From positions 1 through 64,000 of the forward strand of contig NZ_JAGPXX010000002.1 in assembly GCF_018070345.1 (NCBI RefSeq): 64,000 nt of DNA, read 5' to 3'. The notes beneath the pieces were generated by a model. That model had not been told where the DNA came from. It saw only the letters and a list, made by a program, of their open reading frames with translations, and searched no databases. The translations under genes and the position numbers were made by a program. Shown here one piece after another: positions 16,906 through 26,222 of this stretch. Source of the DNA: Streptomyces sp. F63. GTDB taxonomy: Bacteria; Actinomycetota; Actinomycetes; Streptomycetales; Streptomycetaceae. Numbering within the stretch: the stretch's first letter is position 1; each line of letters starts with the position of its first letter.

Positions 16906-18687
16906 CTACGGGGAGTCCGCCCCGGCCGGGTAGTCCCGGCCGAGGACGACCGTCACATCGGCGTTGGACGCTCCCTTGCCCTTCTGCACCGCACTCTCCG
17001 GCAGGCCCAGGGTGACGGCGATCTCCTTGGCCTCCGCCGCCCGGTCCGCGCCGGTGTACGTCACCTCGGAGAGCTGCTGCGCGGCGTCGGCACTGCCTCC
17101 GTTCACGACGGTGTAGCCGCCGTTGACCAGGGCGACCCGCGCCTTCTCGGCGGCGCCGTCGTCACCGGTGGCGTTGCGGACGCTGATCCTCGGGGCCGCG
17201 TCCGGGTCGGCGTTGGTGACCTTGCCGCCGAGTACGTCCTTGACCACGGTGTCGGCGGTCTCCGGAGCGAGGGTGCCGTCCGGGCGCACGGGCAGCAGCT
17301 CGGTCGCGTACTCGCCGCCCTTGGCCTGCTCCCCCAGCTCGGCCAGGGAGGCGCCGAGCTGTGCCTCGGTGAGCGAGGGGTCGGCGATCTGGTTGAGCGA
17401 CCGGACGGTCTCGGTGGCCATCTCCGCCTCGCCGGGCATTTTCCGCAGCACGGCCCGCAGGACCCGGCCGAAGCGCTGGAGCTGGTCGGTCTGGTCCTCG
17501 CCCTTGCGCAGCAAGGTGGCGTAGCCGACGGCGGCCCGACCGCCGAGGCTCACGTCCTTCCCCTTCCGCGCGAGGGGTTCCTCGCCCTTCTTCTCGCCCG
17601 GGACGTCGGCGTCGGTGTCGACGGTGATGCCGCCCACCAGTTCGACGAGATTCTCCAGATACGGGGTGTCGAGCCGCCAGCTGTGCTCGATCTCCGAGCC
17701 GAGCAGCGTGTTCAGCGCGTCGCGGGTGGGGCCGTTGCCGTCCTCCTCGACGGAGGAGCCGAGGGTCGTGGAACCGCCGCCCTCCGCGGAGACCGCAAGG
17801 GCGTTCGGCAGCAGCAGGGTGGTGCCCTTGCCCGTGGTCTCGTTGTCGACCAGGAGCGCCGTGGAGCTGCCGCCGTCCTTGGTGTGCCGCAGATGCACGA
17901 TGATCACGTCGCGCTTCTGGGGCCCGCCGGCCGCCTCCGCTCCCGCACCGGCCCCGGACAGACCGGGCAGCTTGCCCGCGTACCAGAGGTATCCGGCACC
18001 GCCCGCCAGGGCGAGGACGAGGACCACGACCAGGGCGACCAGCCGGTTGCGACCCTTGCGCTTGCGCTCGTCGCGCCGCTCGGTTCGGGTCTCGGCGAAC
18101 TTCAGCCAGTCGATGACGTCCTCGGCGGCCTCGTCGGGCTCCTCGATGAACGAGAACTGCTCGGTGCGGTAACCACCGGGGTCCTCCCCGCCCACCGCGC
18201 CGCCGCCCGTGCCTCCCGTGCCGCCCGGGGACTCCGCGGTGCGGGTCTGCTGCGGGGGAACCCAGGTCTCCTCCCCGGCCTGCTGCGCCGGGTACGGGTA
18301 CGGGCTCTCGTACGCCCCCGGCTGCGCCTGCCGCGGATGCTGTTGCCGCTGCCCGGTGGTGCCGGGACCCGCCGCGCCGTAGGCGGCCGAATCGTAGCCC
18401 TGCTGCCGCGGGTCCGGGTACGGCTGGTGGGGGCGGCCGTAGGCGTCGTACTGCTGCGGCTGCTGGTATCCGTACGGGTCGTAGGAGCCCCGGCCCTGCT
18501 CGCCGTAGGGGGCGCCATAGGGATCGTACGGGTGTTCCGGCTGGTCCGGGCGTCGCGCCTGCCCTGCCTGCGCCGGGTCGCCGCCGCCCTGGGAAGGGTC
18601 GTAGTACTGCTGGGTGTACGGGTCGTAGACGTAGGGGTCCCGGCCGTCCTCGGGCCTTCCGTACCGCCCGGAGTGTGCGTCGTTCAC
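16906..18687 (-). CDS. LCP-type protein with LytR C-terminal domain
   Basis: A 593-residue membrane protein. A long Tyr/Pro/Gln-rich cytoplasmic head (YDPYTQQYYDPS and similar) is followed by one membrane helix near residue 220 (LVALVVVLVLALAGGAGYLW). Then comes an LCP-like extracytoplasmic domain and a LytR-C domain (ISVRNATGD ... VTVVLGRDYP). LCP enzymes move undecaprenyl-linked glycopolymers to peptidoglycan. By position next to nadD and rsfS it corresponds to the S. coelicolor PdtA (SCO2578), which is linked to sporulation. The usual motifs SDTxMLV and IPRDT are replaced by SSTALLV and LLPNA, so catalysis is in doubt. GTG start with GGAAGGGG five bases before it. Confidence 0.85.
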   Translation of the reverse strand: MNDAHSGRYGRPEDGRDPYVYDPYTQQYYDPSQGGGDPAQAGQARRPDQPEHPYDPYGAPYGEQGRGSYDPYGYQQPQQYDAYGRPHQPYPDPRQQGYDSAAYGAAGPGTTGQRQQHPRQAQPGAYESPYPYPAQQAGEETWVPPQQTRTAESPGGTGGTGGGAVGGEDPGGYRTEQFSFIEEPDEAAEDVIDWLKFAETRTERRDERKRKGRNRLVALVVVLVLALAGGAGYLWYAGKLPGLSGAGAGAEAAGGPQKRDVIIVHLRHTKDGGSSTALLVDNETTGKGTTLLLPNALAVSAEGGGSTTLGSSVEEDGNGPTRDALNTLLGSEIEHSWRLDTPYLENLVELVGGITVDTDADVPGEKKGEEPLARKGKDVSLGGRAAVGYATLLRKGEDQTDQLQRFGRVLRAVLRKMPGEAEMATETVRSLNQIADPSLTEAQLGASLAELGEQAKGGEYATELLPVRPDGTLAPETADTVVKDVLGGKVTNADPDAAPRISVRNATGDDGAAEKARVALVNGGYTVVNGGSADAAQQLSEVTYTGADRAAEAKEIAVTLGLPESAVQKGKGASNADVTVVLGRDYPAGADSP

Positions 18688-18718
18688 CAGTGCCCCTTCC
18701 CTTGCCGGACCGGATCGC

Positions 18719-19342
18719 TCAACCGGCGTCCCGGTACAGCCCGCGCTTGTCGATGTAGCGCACCACCCCGTCCGGCACCAGATACCAGACGGGTGCGCCC
18801 GCCGCCACCCTCGCCCGGCAGTCCGTCGACGAGATGGCGAGCGCCGGGACCTCGATCAGCGAGACACCTCCGTCGGGCAGACCGGGGTCGGAGAGCAGGT
18901 GTCCCGGCCGGGTGACACCGATGAAGTGCGCCAGGGAGAACAGTTCGGGGGCGTCGCGCCAGCCGAGGATCTGCGAGAGGGCGTCCGCTCCGGTGATGAA
19001 GAACAGGTCCGCGTCGGGGTTCCGCTCGCGCAGGTCCCGCAGGGTGTCGATGGTGTAGGTCTTGCCGCCGCGGTCGATGTCGATCCGGCTGACCGAGAAC
19101 TGCGGGTTGGACGCCGTGGCGATGACCGTCATCAGATAGCGGTCCTCGGCCGGGGAGACGTTCTGGTGGCTCTTCTGCCACGGCTGTCCGGTGGGCACGA
19201 ACACCACCTCGTCCAAGTGGTACTTGGCGGCGACCTCGCTGGCCGCCACCAGGTGGCCGTGGTGAACCGGATCGAACGTCCCGCCCATCACTCCCAGCCG
19301 GCGCTTCGCCGGACCGGTCACAGGCATGTCCTGCTCTCCCAT
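18719..19342 (-). CDS. nadD: Nicotinate-nucleotide adenylyltransferase
   Basis: A 207-residue enzyme that makes nicotinate adenine dinucleotide from NaMN and ATP in NAD synthesis. The nucleotidyltransferase motif [12 protein letters not shown] holds the HxGH-type histidines, and [11 protein letters not shown] near the end is the second ATP-binding motif. [17 protein letters not shown] and FITGADAL are also typical. ATG 19342 (MGEQDMP) was chosen; 19327 is a possible alternative. It lies 31 bases upstream of the LCP gene. Confidence 0.95.
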   Translation of the reverse strand: MGEQDMPVTGPAKRRLGVMGGTFDPVHHGHLVAASEVAAKYHLDEVVFVPTGQPWQKSHQNVSPAEDRYLMTVIATASNPQFSVSRIDIDRGGKTYTIDTLRDLRERNPDADLFFITGADALSQILGWRDAPELFSLAHFIGVTRPGHLLSDPGLPDGGVSLIEVPALAISSTDCRARVAAGAPVWYLVPDGVVRYIDKRGLYRDAG

Positions 19343-19385
19343 GCGTGCAGAGCCTACTTCCCGGTCCGGGGCAGCGTCCCGGCCC

Positions 19386-19550
19386 TCAGCGGTCGCGGTT
19401 GAGCCGTGTGGTGATCCAGAGCAGCAGGAGCAGCGCGAACAGCGCGCCCCCACCGGTCAGATACGGGTTGAGGCTCTCGTGGTTCCCGCCGTGCTCACCG
19501 CCCTCGGCGGCGAGCGTGATCAGGGCGTGGGCGGAGCTGGGAAGACTCAT
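19386..19550 (-). CDS. Small membrane protein (54 aa)
   Basis: A 54-residue open frame. It has a polar N-terminal half with several Gly and His ([20 protein letters not shown]), one hydrophobic helix ([14 protein letters not shown]) and a short positive end RLNRDR. Codon use and the ATG at 19550 look real. It lies 43 bases upstream of nadD on the same strand, and such a small membrane gene upstream of nadD is common in streptomycetes. Function unknown; it may be N-out, C-in by the positive-inside rule. Confidence 0.75.
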   Translation of the reverse strand: MSLPSSAHALITLAAEGGEHGGNHESLNPYLTGGGALFALLLLLWITTRLNRDR

Positions 19551-19693
19551 CTCGCAGACCTATCCAGGTGTTCGTCGGGCAGGGACGCTTGGGTAGCGCC
19601 CTCATCGTAAGCGGGGCCCCGGCGCAACCTCACGCCGACTCCTGGCGTCCTACGGAGTCCGACCGGCGTCACCCCGCTGTCACCGCCCCGAAC

Positions 19694-19699
19694 TAGGGT
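19694..19699 (+). promoter_or_regulatory. Candidate -10 element (TAGGGT) for M48 gene
   Basis: TAGGGT, a good streptomycete -10 form, 54 bases before the M48 start. No clear -35 is seen at 16-18 bases. Confidence 0.3.
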
Positions 19700-19752
19700 G
19701 GGGACCGCACGGGGGATGGGGCCACACATCCGGGCCGACAATGGGGGTCACG

Positions 19753-20829
19753 ATGACCGAAGCAAGCCATGAGCGTGTGCCGGACCGCAACCGCAGGCGG
19801 TTCCCGGGGATCTCCTCGCGTGCCTACGAGCATCCCGCCGACCGGTCCGCGCTGGTCGCGCTGCGCAAGCTGAGCGGCTTCGACACCGTCTTCAAGGCGC
19901 TCAGCGGCCTGCTGCCGGAGCGGTCGCTGCGCCTGCTCTTCCTCTCCGATTCGGTGCGGGTGAGCGACCAGCAGTTCGCGCATCTGCACACCATGCTGCT
20001 GGACGCCTGCGACATCCTGGACCTGAAGAAGGTCCCGGCAATGTACGTGCAGCAGAACCCGCAGCCCAACGCCATGTGCATCGGCCTCGACGAGCCGATC
20101 ATCGTGGTGAGCACGGGTCTGGTCGAACTGCTCGACGAGGAGGAGATGCGGGCCGTCGTGGGCCACGAGGTGGGCCACGCGCTGTCCGGGCACTCCGTCT
20201 ACCGGACCATTCTGCTCTTCCTTACCGGGCTCGCCCTCAAGGTCGCCTGGATCCCGCTGGGCAACGTGGCGATCATGGCGATCGTGACGGCACTGCGCGA
20301 GTGGTTCCGCAAGTCGGAACTGTCCGCGGACCGGGCCGGACTGCTCGTCGGGCAGGACCTTGAGGCGTCCATGCGCGGCCTGATGAAGATAGCCGGCGGC
20401 AACCATCTGCACGAGATGAACGTGGACGCCTTCCTGGCCCAGGCCGAGGAGTACGAGGCCGGCGGTGACCTGCGGGACTCCGTGCTGAAGATCCTGAACG
20501 TGCTGCCGCGCAGCCACCCGTTCACCACGGTCCGCGCCGCCGAGCTGAAGAAGTGGGCGCGGAGCCGCGACTACCAGCGGCTCATGGACGGCCACTACCC
20601 GCGCCGGGAGGAGGACGGGGACACCTCGGTGACCGACTCCATCAAGGAGTCCGCGAGCCACTACGCCGACACGGTGCGCACCAGCAAGGACCCCCTCATG
20701 GGCCTGGTGCGGGACATCGCCGGGGGTGCGGGCGACCTGGGCGGCAAGCTGCGGGACAGGTTCACCGGCGCTGCCGGCGGCAACGGCAACGGCGGCGGTG
20801 GCGGTTCCGAGCCGCCCCGGAGCAGCTAG
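19753..20829 (+). CDS. M48-family zinc metalloprotease
   Basis: A 358-residue membrane-associated peptidase. The metal motif HEVGH lies at residues 138-142 (VGHEVGHALSGH), and the third ligand region reads KSELSADRAG. Hydrophobic stretches (ILLFLTGLALKVAW, LGNVAIMAIVTAL) follow the active site. The ending is Gly/Asn-rich. It has the form of the HtpX-like and CaaX-protease-like M48 group, which handles membrane protein quality control. ATG 19753 has GGGGGT five bases before it; ATG 19741 has nothing. It is convergent with the membrane protein at 20850. Confidence 0.9.
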   Translation: MTEASHERVPDRNRRRFPGISSRAYEHPADRSALVALRKLSGFDTVFKALSGLLPERSLRLLFLSDSVRVSDQQFAHLHTMLLDACDILDLKKVPAMYVQQNPQPNAMCIGLDEPIIVVSTGLVELLDEEEMRAVVGHEVGHALSGHSVYRTILLFLTGLALKVAWIPLGNVAIMAIVTALREWFRKSELSADRAGLLVGQDLEASMRGLMKIAGGNHLHEMNVDAFLAQAEEYEAGGDLRDSVLKILNVLPRSHPFTTVRAAELKKWARSRDYQRLMDGHYPRREEDGDTSVTDSIKESASHYADTVRTSKDPLMGLVRDIAGGAGDLGGKLRDRFTGAAGGNGNGGGGGSEPPRSS

Positions 20830-20849
20830 TGCTGTGACCGGGAGGGCGC

Positions 20850-21950
20850 TCAGCGCGAGCCGCGGGGCAGGTCCGGCTGGGCCGCGTCCGCGAGCTCCCC
20901 GCAGAGCGCGGGGGTGGCGCGACCCGGGGCGAACGGGTCGGTTCCTGCCGGGCCGCTCCGGTCCGGGCGCTCCCCGGCGAGCAGCGGCCTCAGATACCGG
21001 GCCGTGTCCGCGGCGCAGCTCATCGGTCCGGCGTGCACCTGGCTCTGCACCACTTCGACCCGGTGGTCCCGCAGGTCACCGCGGTCGAAGCGGAACCGGG
21101 TCTCGCGCCGCACGGTGAAGAGGGAAGCCTCCCCGCCCTCCCCGTCCCCCGCCCGCTCGGCGTCCGCCGCGCGGAGCGCGTAGACGAAGACGTGGTCGCC
21201 GGTGACCTCCAGCTGGTCCGGGCCCGCCTCGGTGACGGCGAGGCTGCCCCGCACGCGTATCCCCGGATCGGCCAGCGCCACCTCCCCGGGATCGAAGCGG
21301 ACCAGCCACCCGGGGGCGGCATGCCGTCCGTCGCCGGCCGGGTCCTCCATACTGCGGTCGAACTGCTCCTGCTGTGCCGGATCCACCAGCACCCGTACCG
21401 GGCGCACCGTACCGCCGGTGAGCACGTCCGGGTCGAGGGAGGACCGGACGATGTACTCCTTCGCGGCGTCGAGCGCGGCGAGCACCTGGCTGTCGGAGAA
21501 ATTCCCGGTGCGCCGGGCCGCCGGCAGCGAGACCCCGTCGGCGCCCACCCGGAAATCTGCCGCCGGGCTGTGCTCGAAGAGCGCACCCGGGGCCGCCCCC
21601 GGCACGCTGCCGCGCGGCGCCAGCGGAAGGACCGCGCTGCGCAGGGGGCCGGGATCGTGCTCCGCGGCCGCCTGGTAGGGGCTGCGCACACCGAGGTAGA
21701 CGGCCGTGCCGAAGGCCAGGGTGATCAGAACGACCAGCATGAGCACCTGCCGGTGCCCCCGGCCGCGGTCCCAGGGGGAGCGGTCGCGGACCGCGGGGGC
21801 GCGGTCCGTGAGCCGTTCCCGGGCGGAGAACTCCTGAAGCCGGGCAGCACGGACGAACGATTCGTCGAAAACGACGGATCGGTAATCGTCGTCACCACCG
21901 CCCGGGACGCCCTCGGGTGTCCCCTCAGGTGGGTCTCCAGGACCGGCCAT
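20850..21950 (-). CDS. Membrane protein with FDExFxRAA head motif
   Basis: A 366-residue protein of unknown function. The cytoplasmic head holds VVFDESFVRAARLQEFSARERL, the membrane helix is VLMLVVLITLAFGTAVYLG near residue 90, and the extracellular part of about 260 residues has a signature C-terminal pair of cysteines (SCAADTARYLR, ALCGEL). Its head motif recurs in the next gene, so the pair is related. Both lie in the stretch between the M48 protease and proA that in S. coelicolor belongs to the spore-wall locus. The ATG at 21950 begins just before the acidic head. Confidence 0.8.
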   Translation of the reverse strand: MAGPGDPPEGTPEGVPGGGDDDYRSVVFDESFVRAARLQEFSARERLTDRAPAVRDRSPWDRGRGHRQVLMLVVLITLAFGTAVYLGVRSPYQAAAEHDPGPLRSAVLPLAPRGSVPGAAPGALFEHSPAADFRVGADGVSLPAARRTGNFSDSQVLAALDAAKEYIVRSSLDPDVLTGGTVRPVRVLVDPAQQEQFDRSMEDPAGDGRHAAPGWLVRFDPGEVALADPGIRVRGSLAVTEAGPDQLEVTGDHVFVYALRAADAERAGDGEGGEASLFTVRRETRFRFDRGDLRDHRVEVVQSQVHAGPMSCAADTARYLRPLLAGERPDRSGPAGTDPFAPGRATPALCGELADAAQPDLPRGSR

Positions 21951-22045
21951 ACCAACAGAGTAGGTCGGAAGGGCACCTGGTAAACGCGGGGATCCGGGCA
22001 AATTCCCAGGCGGCCGGGCTGGGCCGCACGGGTGACCGCCGGCCC

Positions 22046-22642
22046 TCAGCGCCCGGCAGCCGAGGCGGTGGGCCGGGGAGCCTCCGCGGTGGCGGGCGGC
22101 GGTCCGCCGAGTCCGCCGATCCGGTCGCCGTCCACCCCCGTGGTCGCGGGCGGCGGCGCGGGGTCCTGCCGGGTGCCGGACTCGCCGCGGTAGACCGCCG
22201 CGAAGGCGAGCGCCACCATGCCCACGCCCATCACCACGGCGAGGACCCAGGCCACCGGCCGGTGCCAGCGGACCCGGCCGCGGTAGGGGCGCAGACTGCC
22301 GCCGTAGGGTCCGTACGGGTCGTGTGGATCGTGCTCCGCGCCGGCGGCCTCGTACCAGGACTCCCCGGTCTCGCGCTCCGCGCGGCCGACACCGTAGAGC
22401 TCGTGCAATTCGTCGTCGGTCGTGGGAACGCCGGGCCGGGGGCGGCGGGCCGCCTCGGCCTCCGCCCGCGCCTGAGCGGCGGCCAGCATCCGCTCGACGG
22501 CGGTGGGTTCGTGGACCGGTGCCGCCCGGATGAAGTCCTCGTCGAACGCCACGGTCGCGAACTCCTCGTCCGCGGCCCCGTGGTGGTGGCTGTCGGGCTC
22601 GTCACCGTCCGGGAACGGCCTGCCCCCCACATCGTCCGGCAC
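22046..22642 (-). CDS. Smaller membrane protein sharing the FDExFxRAA head
   Basis: A 198-residue protein. An acidic head with VAFDEDFIRAAPVHEPTAVERML is followed by an Ala/Arg-rich helix, one membrane helix (VLAVVMGVGMVALAFAAVY, near 150) and a short extracellular tail with TTGVDGDRIGGLGG. It lacks the large extracellular domain of its neighbour. The shared motif suggests common binding to a cytoplasmic partner or a common origin. Intergenic distance is 95 bases. Start at 22642 is the only ATG/GTG that includes the motif. Confidence 0.8.
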   Translation of the reverse strand: MPDDVGGRPFPDGDEPDSHHHGAADEEFATVAFDEDFIRAAPVHEPTAVERMLAAAQARAEAEAARRPRPGVPTTDDELHELYGVGRAERETGESWYEAAGAEHDPHDPYGPYGGSLRPYRGRVRWHRPVAWVLAVVMGVGMVALAFAAVYRGESGTRQDPAPPPATTGVDGDRIGGLGGPPPATAEAPRPTASAAGR

Positions 22643-22694
22643 CCGTCCAGGTTAGCCCCGGGCCGGTGGATTTGGGCAGGGAGAGCTGAAAATC

Positions 22695-22723
22695 GGCCCG
22701 GCGCACCGGTGGCGCGCCGGGCC
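22695..22723 (-). terminator. proA terminator
   Basis: A 10-base perfect stem (GGCCCGGCGC) with a 9-base loop, 11 bases past the proA stop on the minus strand, then GATTTTC. Confidence 0.7.
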
Positions 22724-22733
22724 GGTGGACCGG

Positions 22734-24056
22734 TCAGCAGGCCGGGCGGCCGCCGCCGCGGACATGGCCGTCACCGGTGACGATGTACTTGGTGGAGGTC
22801 AGCTCCGGCAGGCCCATCGGGCCGCGGGCGTGCAGCTTCTGGGTGGAGATGCCGATCTCCGCGCCGAAGCCGAACTGGCCGCCGTCGGTGAAGCGGGTGG
22901 AGGCGTTCACGGCGACCGTGGTGGAGTCCACCAGCTGGGTGAACCGGCGGGCGGCGGCCTGCGACGTGGTGACGATCGCCTCGGTGTGGCCGGAGGACCA
23001 GAGCCGGATGTGGGCCACGGCCGCGTCCAGCGAGTCCACGACCCCGGCGGCGATGTCGTAGGAGAGGTACTCGGTCTCCCAGTCCTCGGTGGTGGCCTCG
23101 ACCACGGTCGCCCCGGTCTCCGAGCGCCCGGCGATCTCCCGCACCCGCTCGTCGGCGTGCACGGTCACCCCGGCCTCGGCCAGCGCCTTCAGCGCCCGCG
23201 GCAGGAACGCCTCGGCGACGTCCTGGTGGACGAGGACGGTCTCGGCGGCGTTGCAGACGCTGGGCCGCTGTGCCTTGGAGTTGACCAGGATCTCCACGGC
23301 CATGTCGAGATCGGTCTCGGCATCGATGTAGACGTGGCAGTTGCCGGTGCCGGTCTCGATGACGGGCACGGTGGACTCCTCGACGACCGTCTGGATCAGC
23401 GAGGCACCGCCGCGCGGGATCAGCACGTCGACCATGCCCCGGGCGCGCATCAGCTCCCGTACCGACTCGCGGCTGTCGCCGGGGACGAGCTGGACGGCGT
23501 CCGCGGGCAGACCGGCGCCGCCCACCGCGTCCCGCAGTACGGTGACCAGGGCGTGGTTCGAGGAGGAGGCGGAGGAGGAGCCGCGGAGCAGCACCGCGTT
23601 GCCCGACTTGAGGCAGAGCGCGGCGGCGTCCACGGTGACGTTCGGCCGCGCCTCGTAGATGATCCCGATGACGCCGAGGGGGACCCGCACCTGGCGCAGG
23701 TCGAGGCCGTTGGGAAGCGTCGAGCCGCGGACGACCTCGCCGACCGGGTCGGGCAGAGCCATCATGGCCCGGACGTCGGAGGCGATCGCCCGGATCCGCT
23801 CGGGGGTCAGCGTGAGGCGGTCGATGATCGCCTCGCTGGTGCCGGCGGCCCGCGCCCGCTCCACGTCCTCCGCGTTGGCCTCGACGATCTCCTTGATGCG
23901 CACTTCCAGGGCGTCGGCGATCGCGCGCAGTACGTCGTCCTTGGCCGATCGCGGCAGCGGGGCGATCTCGTTGGCCGCGGCACGGGCGCGGTAGGCGGCC
24001 CGGATGACCGGGGACTGCGGCATGGGATCGGCGAGGGGCGAAGGGAAGACGCTCAT
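22734..24056 (-). CDS. proA: Glutamate-5-semialdehyde dehydrogenase
   Basis: A 440-residue enzyme. It reduces glutamyl 5-phosphate to glutamate semialdehyde with NADPH in proline synthesis. The catalytic Cys lies in [10 protein letters not shown] near residue 268. Nucleotide-site sequence [16 protein letters not shown] and the ending [22 protein letters not shown] are diagnostic. The start at 24056 (MSVFPSPL) gives the usual length; the longer frame to 24146 is Arg-rich noise. A one-gene spacer separates it from proB. Confidence 0.96.
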   Translation of the reverse strand: MSVFPSPLADPMPQSPVIRAAYRARAAANEIAPLPRSAKDDVLRAIADALEVRIKEIVEANAEDVERARAAGTSEAIIDRLTLTPERIRAIASDVRAMMALPDPVGEVVRGSTLPNGLDLRQVRVPLGVIGIIYEARPNVTVDAAALCLKSGNAVLLRGSSSASSSNHALVTVLRDAVGGAGLPADAVQLVPGDSRESVRELMRARGMVDVLIPRGGASLIQTVVEESTVPVIETGTGNCHVYIDAETDLDMAVEILVNSKAQRPSVCNAAETVLVHQDVAEAFLPRALKALAEAGVTVHADERVREIAGRSETGATVVEATTEDWETEYLSYDIAAGVVDSLDAAVAHIRLWSSGHTEAIVTTSQAAARRFTQLVDSTTVAVNASTRFTDGGQFGFGAEIGISTQKLHARGPMGLPELTSTKYIVTGDGHVRGGGRPAC

Positions 24057-24233
24057 GAGCCCAGGGTACTGAGCCGCGGGCGCGTATCCCCGCGTGTTCC
24101 GCAGCGCGAGACGGCCGGCCGCCCGGTCCGGGGACCGTCCGTACACCTGGGCGGTGGGCGGGGCCGGTCCGTCTCCGGGCGGCGGCGCCGCCCACCGCCG
24201 GTGACGGCCCGGGCCGGGCAGTGCCGGGCCGCC

Positions 24234-24749
24234 TCAGAACGGATGGACGCCGACCGGTGAGACGGGCGGCGGACCGTAGCCCTCGGTGACGCGCTGGTGG
24301 TACGTCTCCCGGTCCACGACCTCCAGTCCGACGATCTCCCAGGGCGGCAGCCCCGCCGTCGCGCGGTGCTCGCCCCAGAGCCGCAGGGCGACGGCCGCCG
24401 CGTCGTGCAGGTCCCGGGCCTCCTCCCAGTACCGGATCTCGGCGTGGTCGGCCGCGTAGCGGCCGGTCAGCAGGAAGGGATGGTCGTGGGCGAGCTGCTC
24501 CAGCCCCCTGCGGACCTCCGCCGGCGGCGTCCGCGCGCCGGAGACGCTCAGGGTGATGTGCCACAGCCGGGACGGCTCGCGCCGCCCCTCTCCCGGGCCG
24601 CCCGTCCACGGCCCCGTTCCGGCGGCGGGCGCGGCCGGGACGGCGGAGACGGGCGGGCGGGCGGTGCGGTCGCGGGCTCCGCCCGTGCCGGCCGGAGCCC
24701 TTCGCTCCGCCGCTGCCCGGCGCAGCGTCTCCAGGCGCCCTCGTCTCAC
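24234..24749 (-). CDS. Conserved protein between proA and proB
   Basis: A 171-residue soluble protein. A disordered Arg/Pro-rich first third (perhaps not functional) is followed by a compact domain. That domain starts SRLWHITLSVSGARTPPAEVRRGLEQLAHDHPF and ends EVVDRETYHQR. GTG at 24749 has AGGAG nine bases before it, supporting the long form. The gene sits between proB and proA in many streptomycetes, but I do not recognise a domain. It is not obviously involved in proline synthesis. Confidence 0.75.
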   Translation of the reverse strand: MRRGRLETLRRAAAERRAPAGTGGARDRTARPPVSAVPAAPAAGTGPWTGGPGEGRREPSRLWHITLSVSGARTPPAEVRRGLEQLAHDHPFLLTGRYAADHAEIRYWEEARDLHDAAAVALRLWGEHRATAGLPPWEIVGLEVVDRETYHQRVTEGYGPPPVSPVGVHPF

Positions 24750-25064
24750 CGGCGGTCTCCTGTTCCGATGCGGCGCTCCGCGCTCCCGCGGAGGCGCCGT
24801 GTGCTGCTGACGGGCCGTCTCCCCTCCGCGGAGCGCGGCCCCGGCCGCCGTCCCGGCGTCCGTACCAAGAGTTGACCAGTCCGCGGGCGGCCGTGCGGGG
24901 TTTTCGGAAAATGGCCGCCGGTGAAAAGGGGCGGAGCGCGGCCGTCCGCGGCGGAGTCCGCAACGGAGGAGTGGCGCGTCAGCCGGTGCTGCGACGGGGA
25001 AGGACGCCGGGCAGCCCGCGCGGCCCGGTGCGGTGCGGTGCGCCGCGGGGCACCGGCCCGCTAC
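24750..25064. other. 315-base spacer
   Basis: No gene, RNA or strong repeat is seen. It includes short GCGGTGCGGTGCG repeats and probable terminator or promoter sequence for the flanking minus-strand genes. Confidence 0.4.
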
Positions 25065-26222
25065 TCAGCGGAGCACCACGAGGTCGTCGCGGTGGACGAC
25101 CTCCCGCTCGTAGGCGGGCCCGAGCTCGCGCGCGAGGTCGCGGGTGGAGCGGCCGATGAGCCGGGGGATCTCCTTGGCGTCGAAGCTGACCAGCCCGCGG
25201 GCGACCGGGATGCCGGCGGTGTCGCGGAGCTCGACCGGGTCCCCCGCGCTGAAGTCGCCCTCCACGGCGGCGATACCGGCCGGCAGCAGGGAGCTGTGCC
25301 GTTCGACCACGGCCCGTACGGCACCGTCGTCCAGGGTCAGTGCGCCGAGCGGGGTCGAGGCGTGGGCGAGCCACAGCAGCCGTCCGGCGGAGCGCCGGCC
25401 CGTGCGGTGGAAGTAGGTGCCGATGGGGCGGCCAGCGAGCGCGTCGGCCGCCCGGCTGGCGGAGGTGAGCACCACCGGAATGCCCGCGGCGGCGGCGATC
25501 CGGGCGGCCTCGACCTTGGTGACCATGCCGCCGGTGCCGACCCCGGCCCGGCCGGCGCTGCCGATGGAGACCCCGTCCAGGTCCTTCATTCCCCGGACCT
25601 CGGGGATGCGGCTGGTGCCCGGGGTGCTGGGGTCGCCGTCGTAGAGGGCCTCGACGTCCGAGAGCAGCAGCAGCAGATCGGCGCGGACGAGATGGGCGAC
25701 GAGGGCGGCGAGCCGGTCGTTGTCCCCGAAGCGGATCTCGTCCGTGGCCACCGTGTCGTTCTCGTTGACGACGGGGAGGGCGCCCATGGCCAGCAGCTGG
25801 TCGAGGGTGCGGTAGGCGTTGCGGTAGTGGGCCCGGCGGCTGGTGTCGTCGGAGGTGAGCAGGACCTGGCCGACCCGGATGCCGTAGCGGGCGAAGGAGG
25901 CGGTGTACCGGGCCACCAGCAGGCCCTGGCCGACGCTCGCGGCGGCTTGCTGACGGGCCAGGTCGCGGGGGCGGCGGCGGAGGCCGAGCGGGGCGAGACC
26001 GGCTGCGATGGCCCCGGACGAGACGAGCACGATCTCCTTCGTGGCGGTTTCCCGCGCGTCGTTGCCGCGTGCGGTGACCAGGGTGTCGACGAGGGCGTCC
26101 ACGCGGTCGGCGTCGAGCCCGCCCGCCGAGGTCGTCAGGGAGGAGGAGCCGACCTTCACCACGATCCTCCGGGCCGAGGTGACGTCGTCCCGGTCCGCTG
26201 TCGATCCCGCTGCCCCTGACAC
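25065..26222 (-). CDS. proB: Glutamate 5-kinase
   Basis: A 385-residue enzyme that phosphorylates glutamate to start proline synthesis. The amino-acid-kinase fold begins VVKVGSSSLTT and includes VSSGAIAAG, VNENDTVAT and GTGGMVTKVEAARIA. A C-terminal PUA domain (AVVERHSSLLPAGIAAVEGDFSAGD) binds RNA-like ligands in some relatives, and many ProB proteins carry it. Start ATG 26222 has a GAAGGAAGC site. This is the first step of the pathway, feedback-inhibited by proline in the family. Confidence 0.96.
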   Translation of the reverse strand: MSGAAGSTADRDDVTSARRIVVKVGSSSLTTSAGGLDADRVDALVDTLVTARGNDARETATKEIVLVSSGAIAAGLAPLGLRRRPRDLARQQAAASVGQGLLVARYTASFARYGIRVGQVLLTSDDTSRRAHYRNAYRTLDQLLAMGALPVVNENDTVATDEIRFGDNDRLAALVAHLVRADLLLLLSDVEALYDGDPSTPGTSRIPEVRGMKDLDGVSIGSAGRAGVGTGGMVTKVEAARIAAAAGIPVVLTSASRAADALAGRPIGTYFHRTGRRSAGRLLWLAHASTPLGALTLDDGAVRAVVERHSSLLPAGIAAVEGDFSAGDPVELRDTAGIPVARGLVSFDAKEIPRLIGRSTRDLARELGPAYEREVVHRDDLVVLR

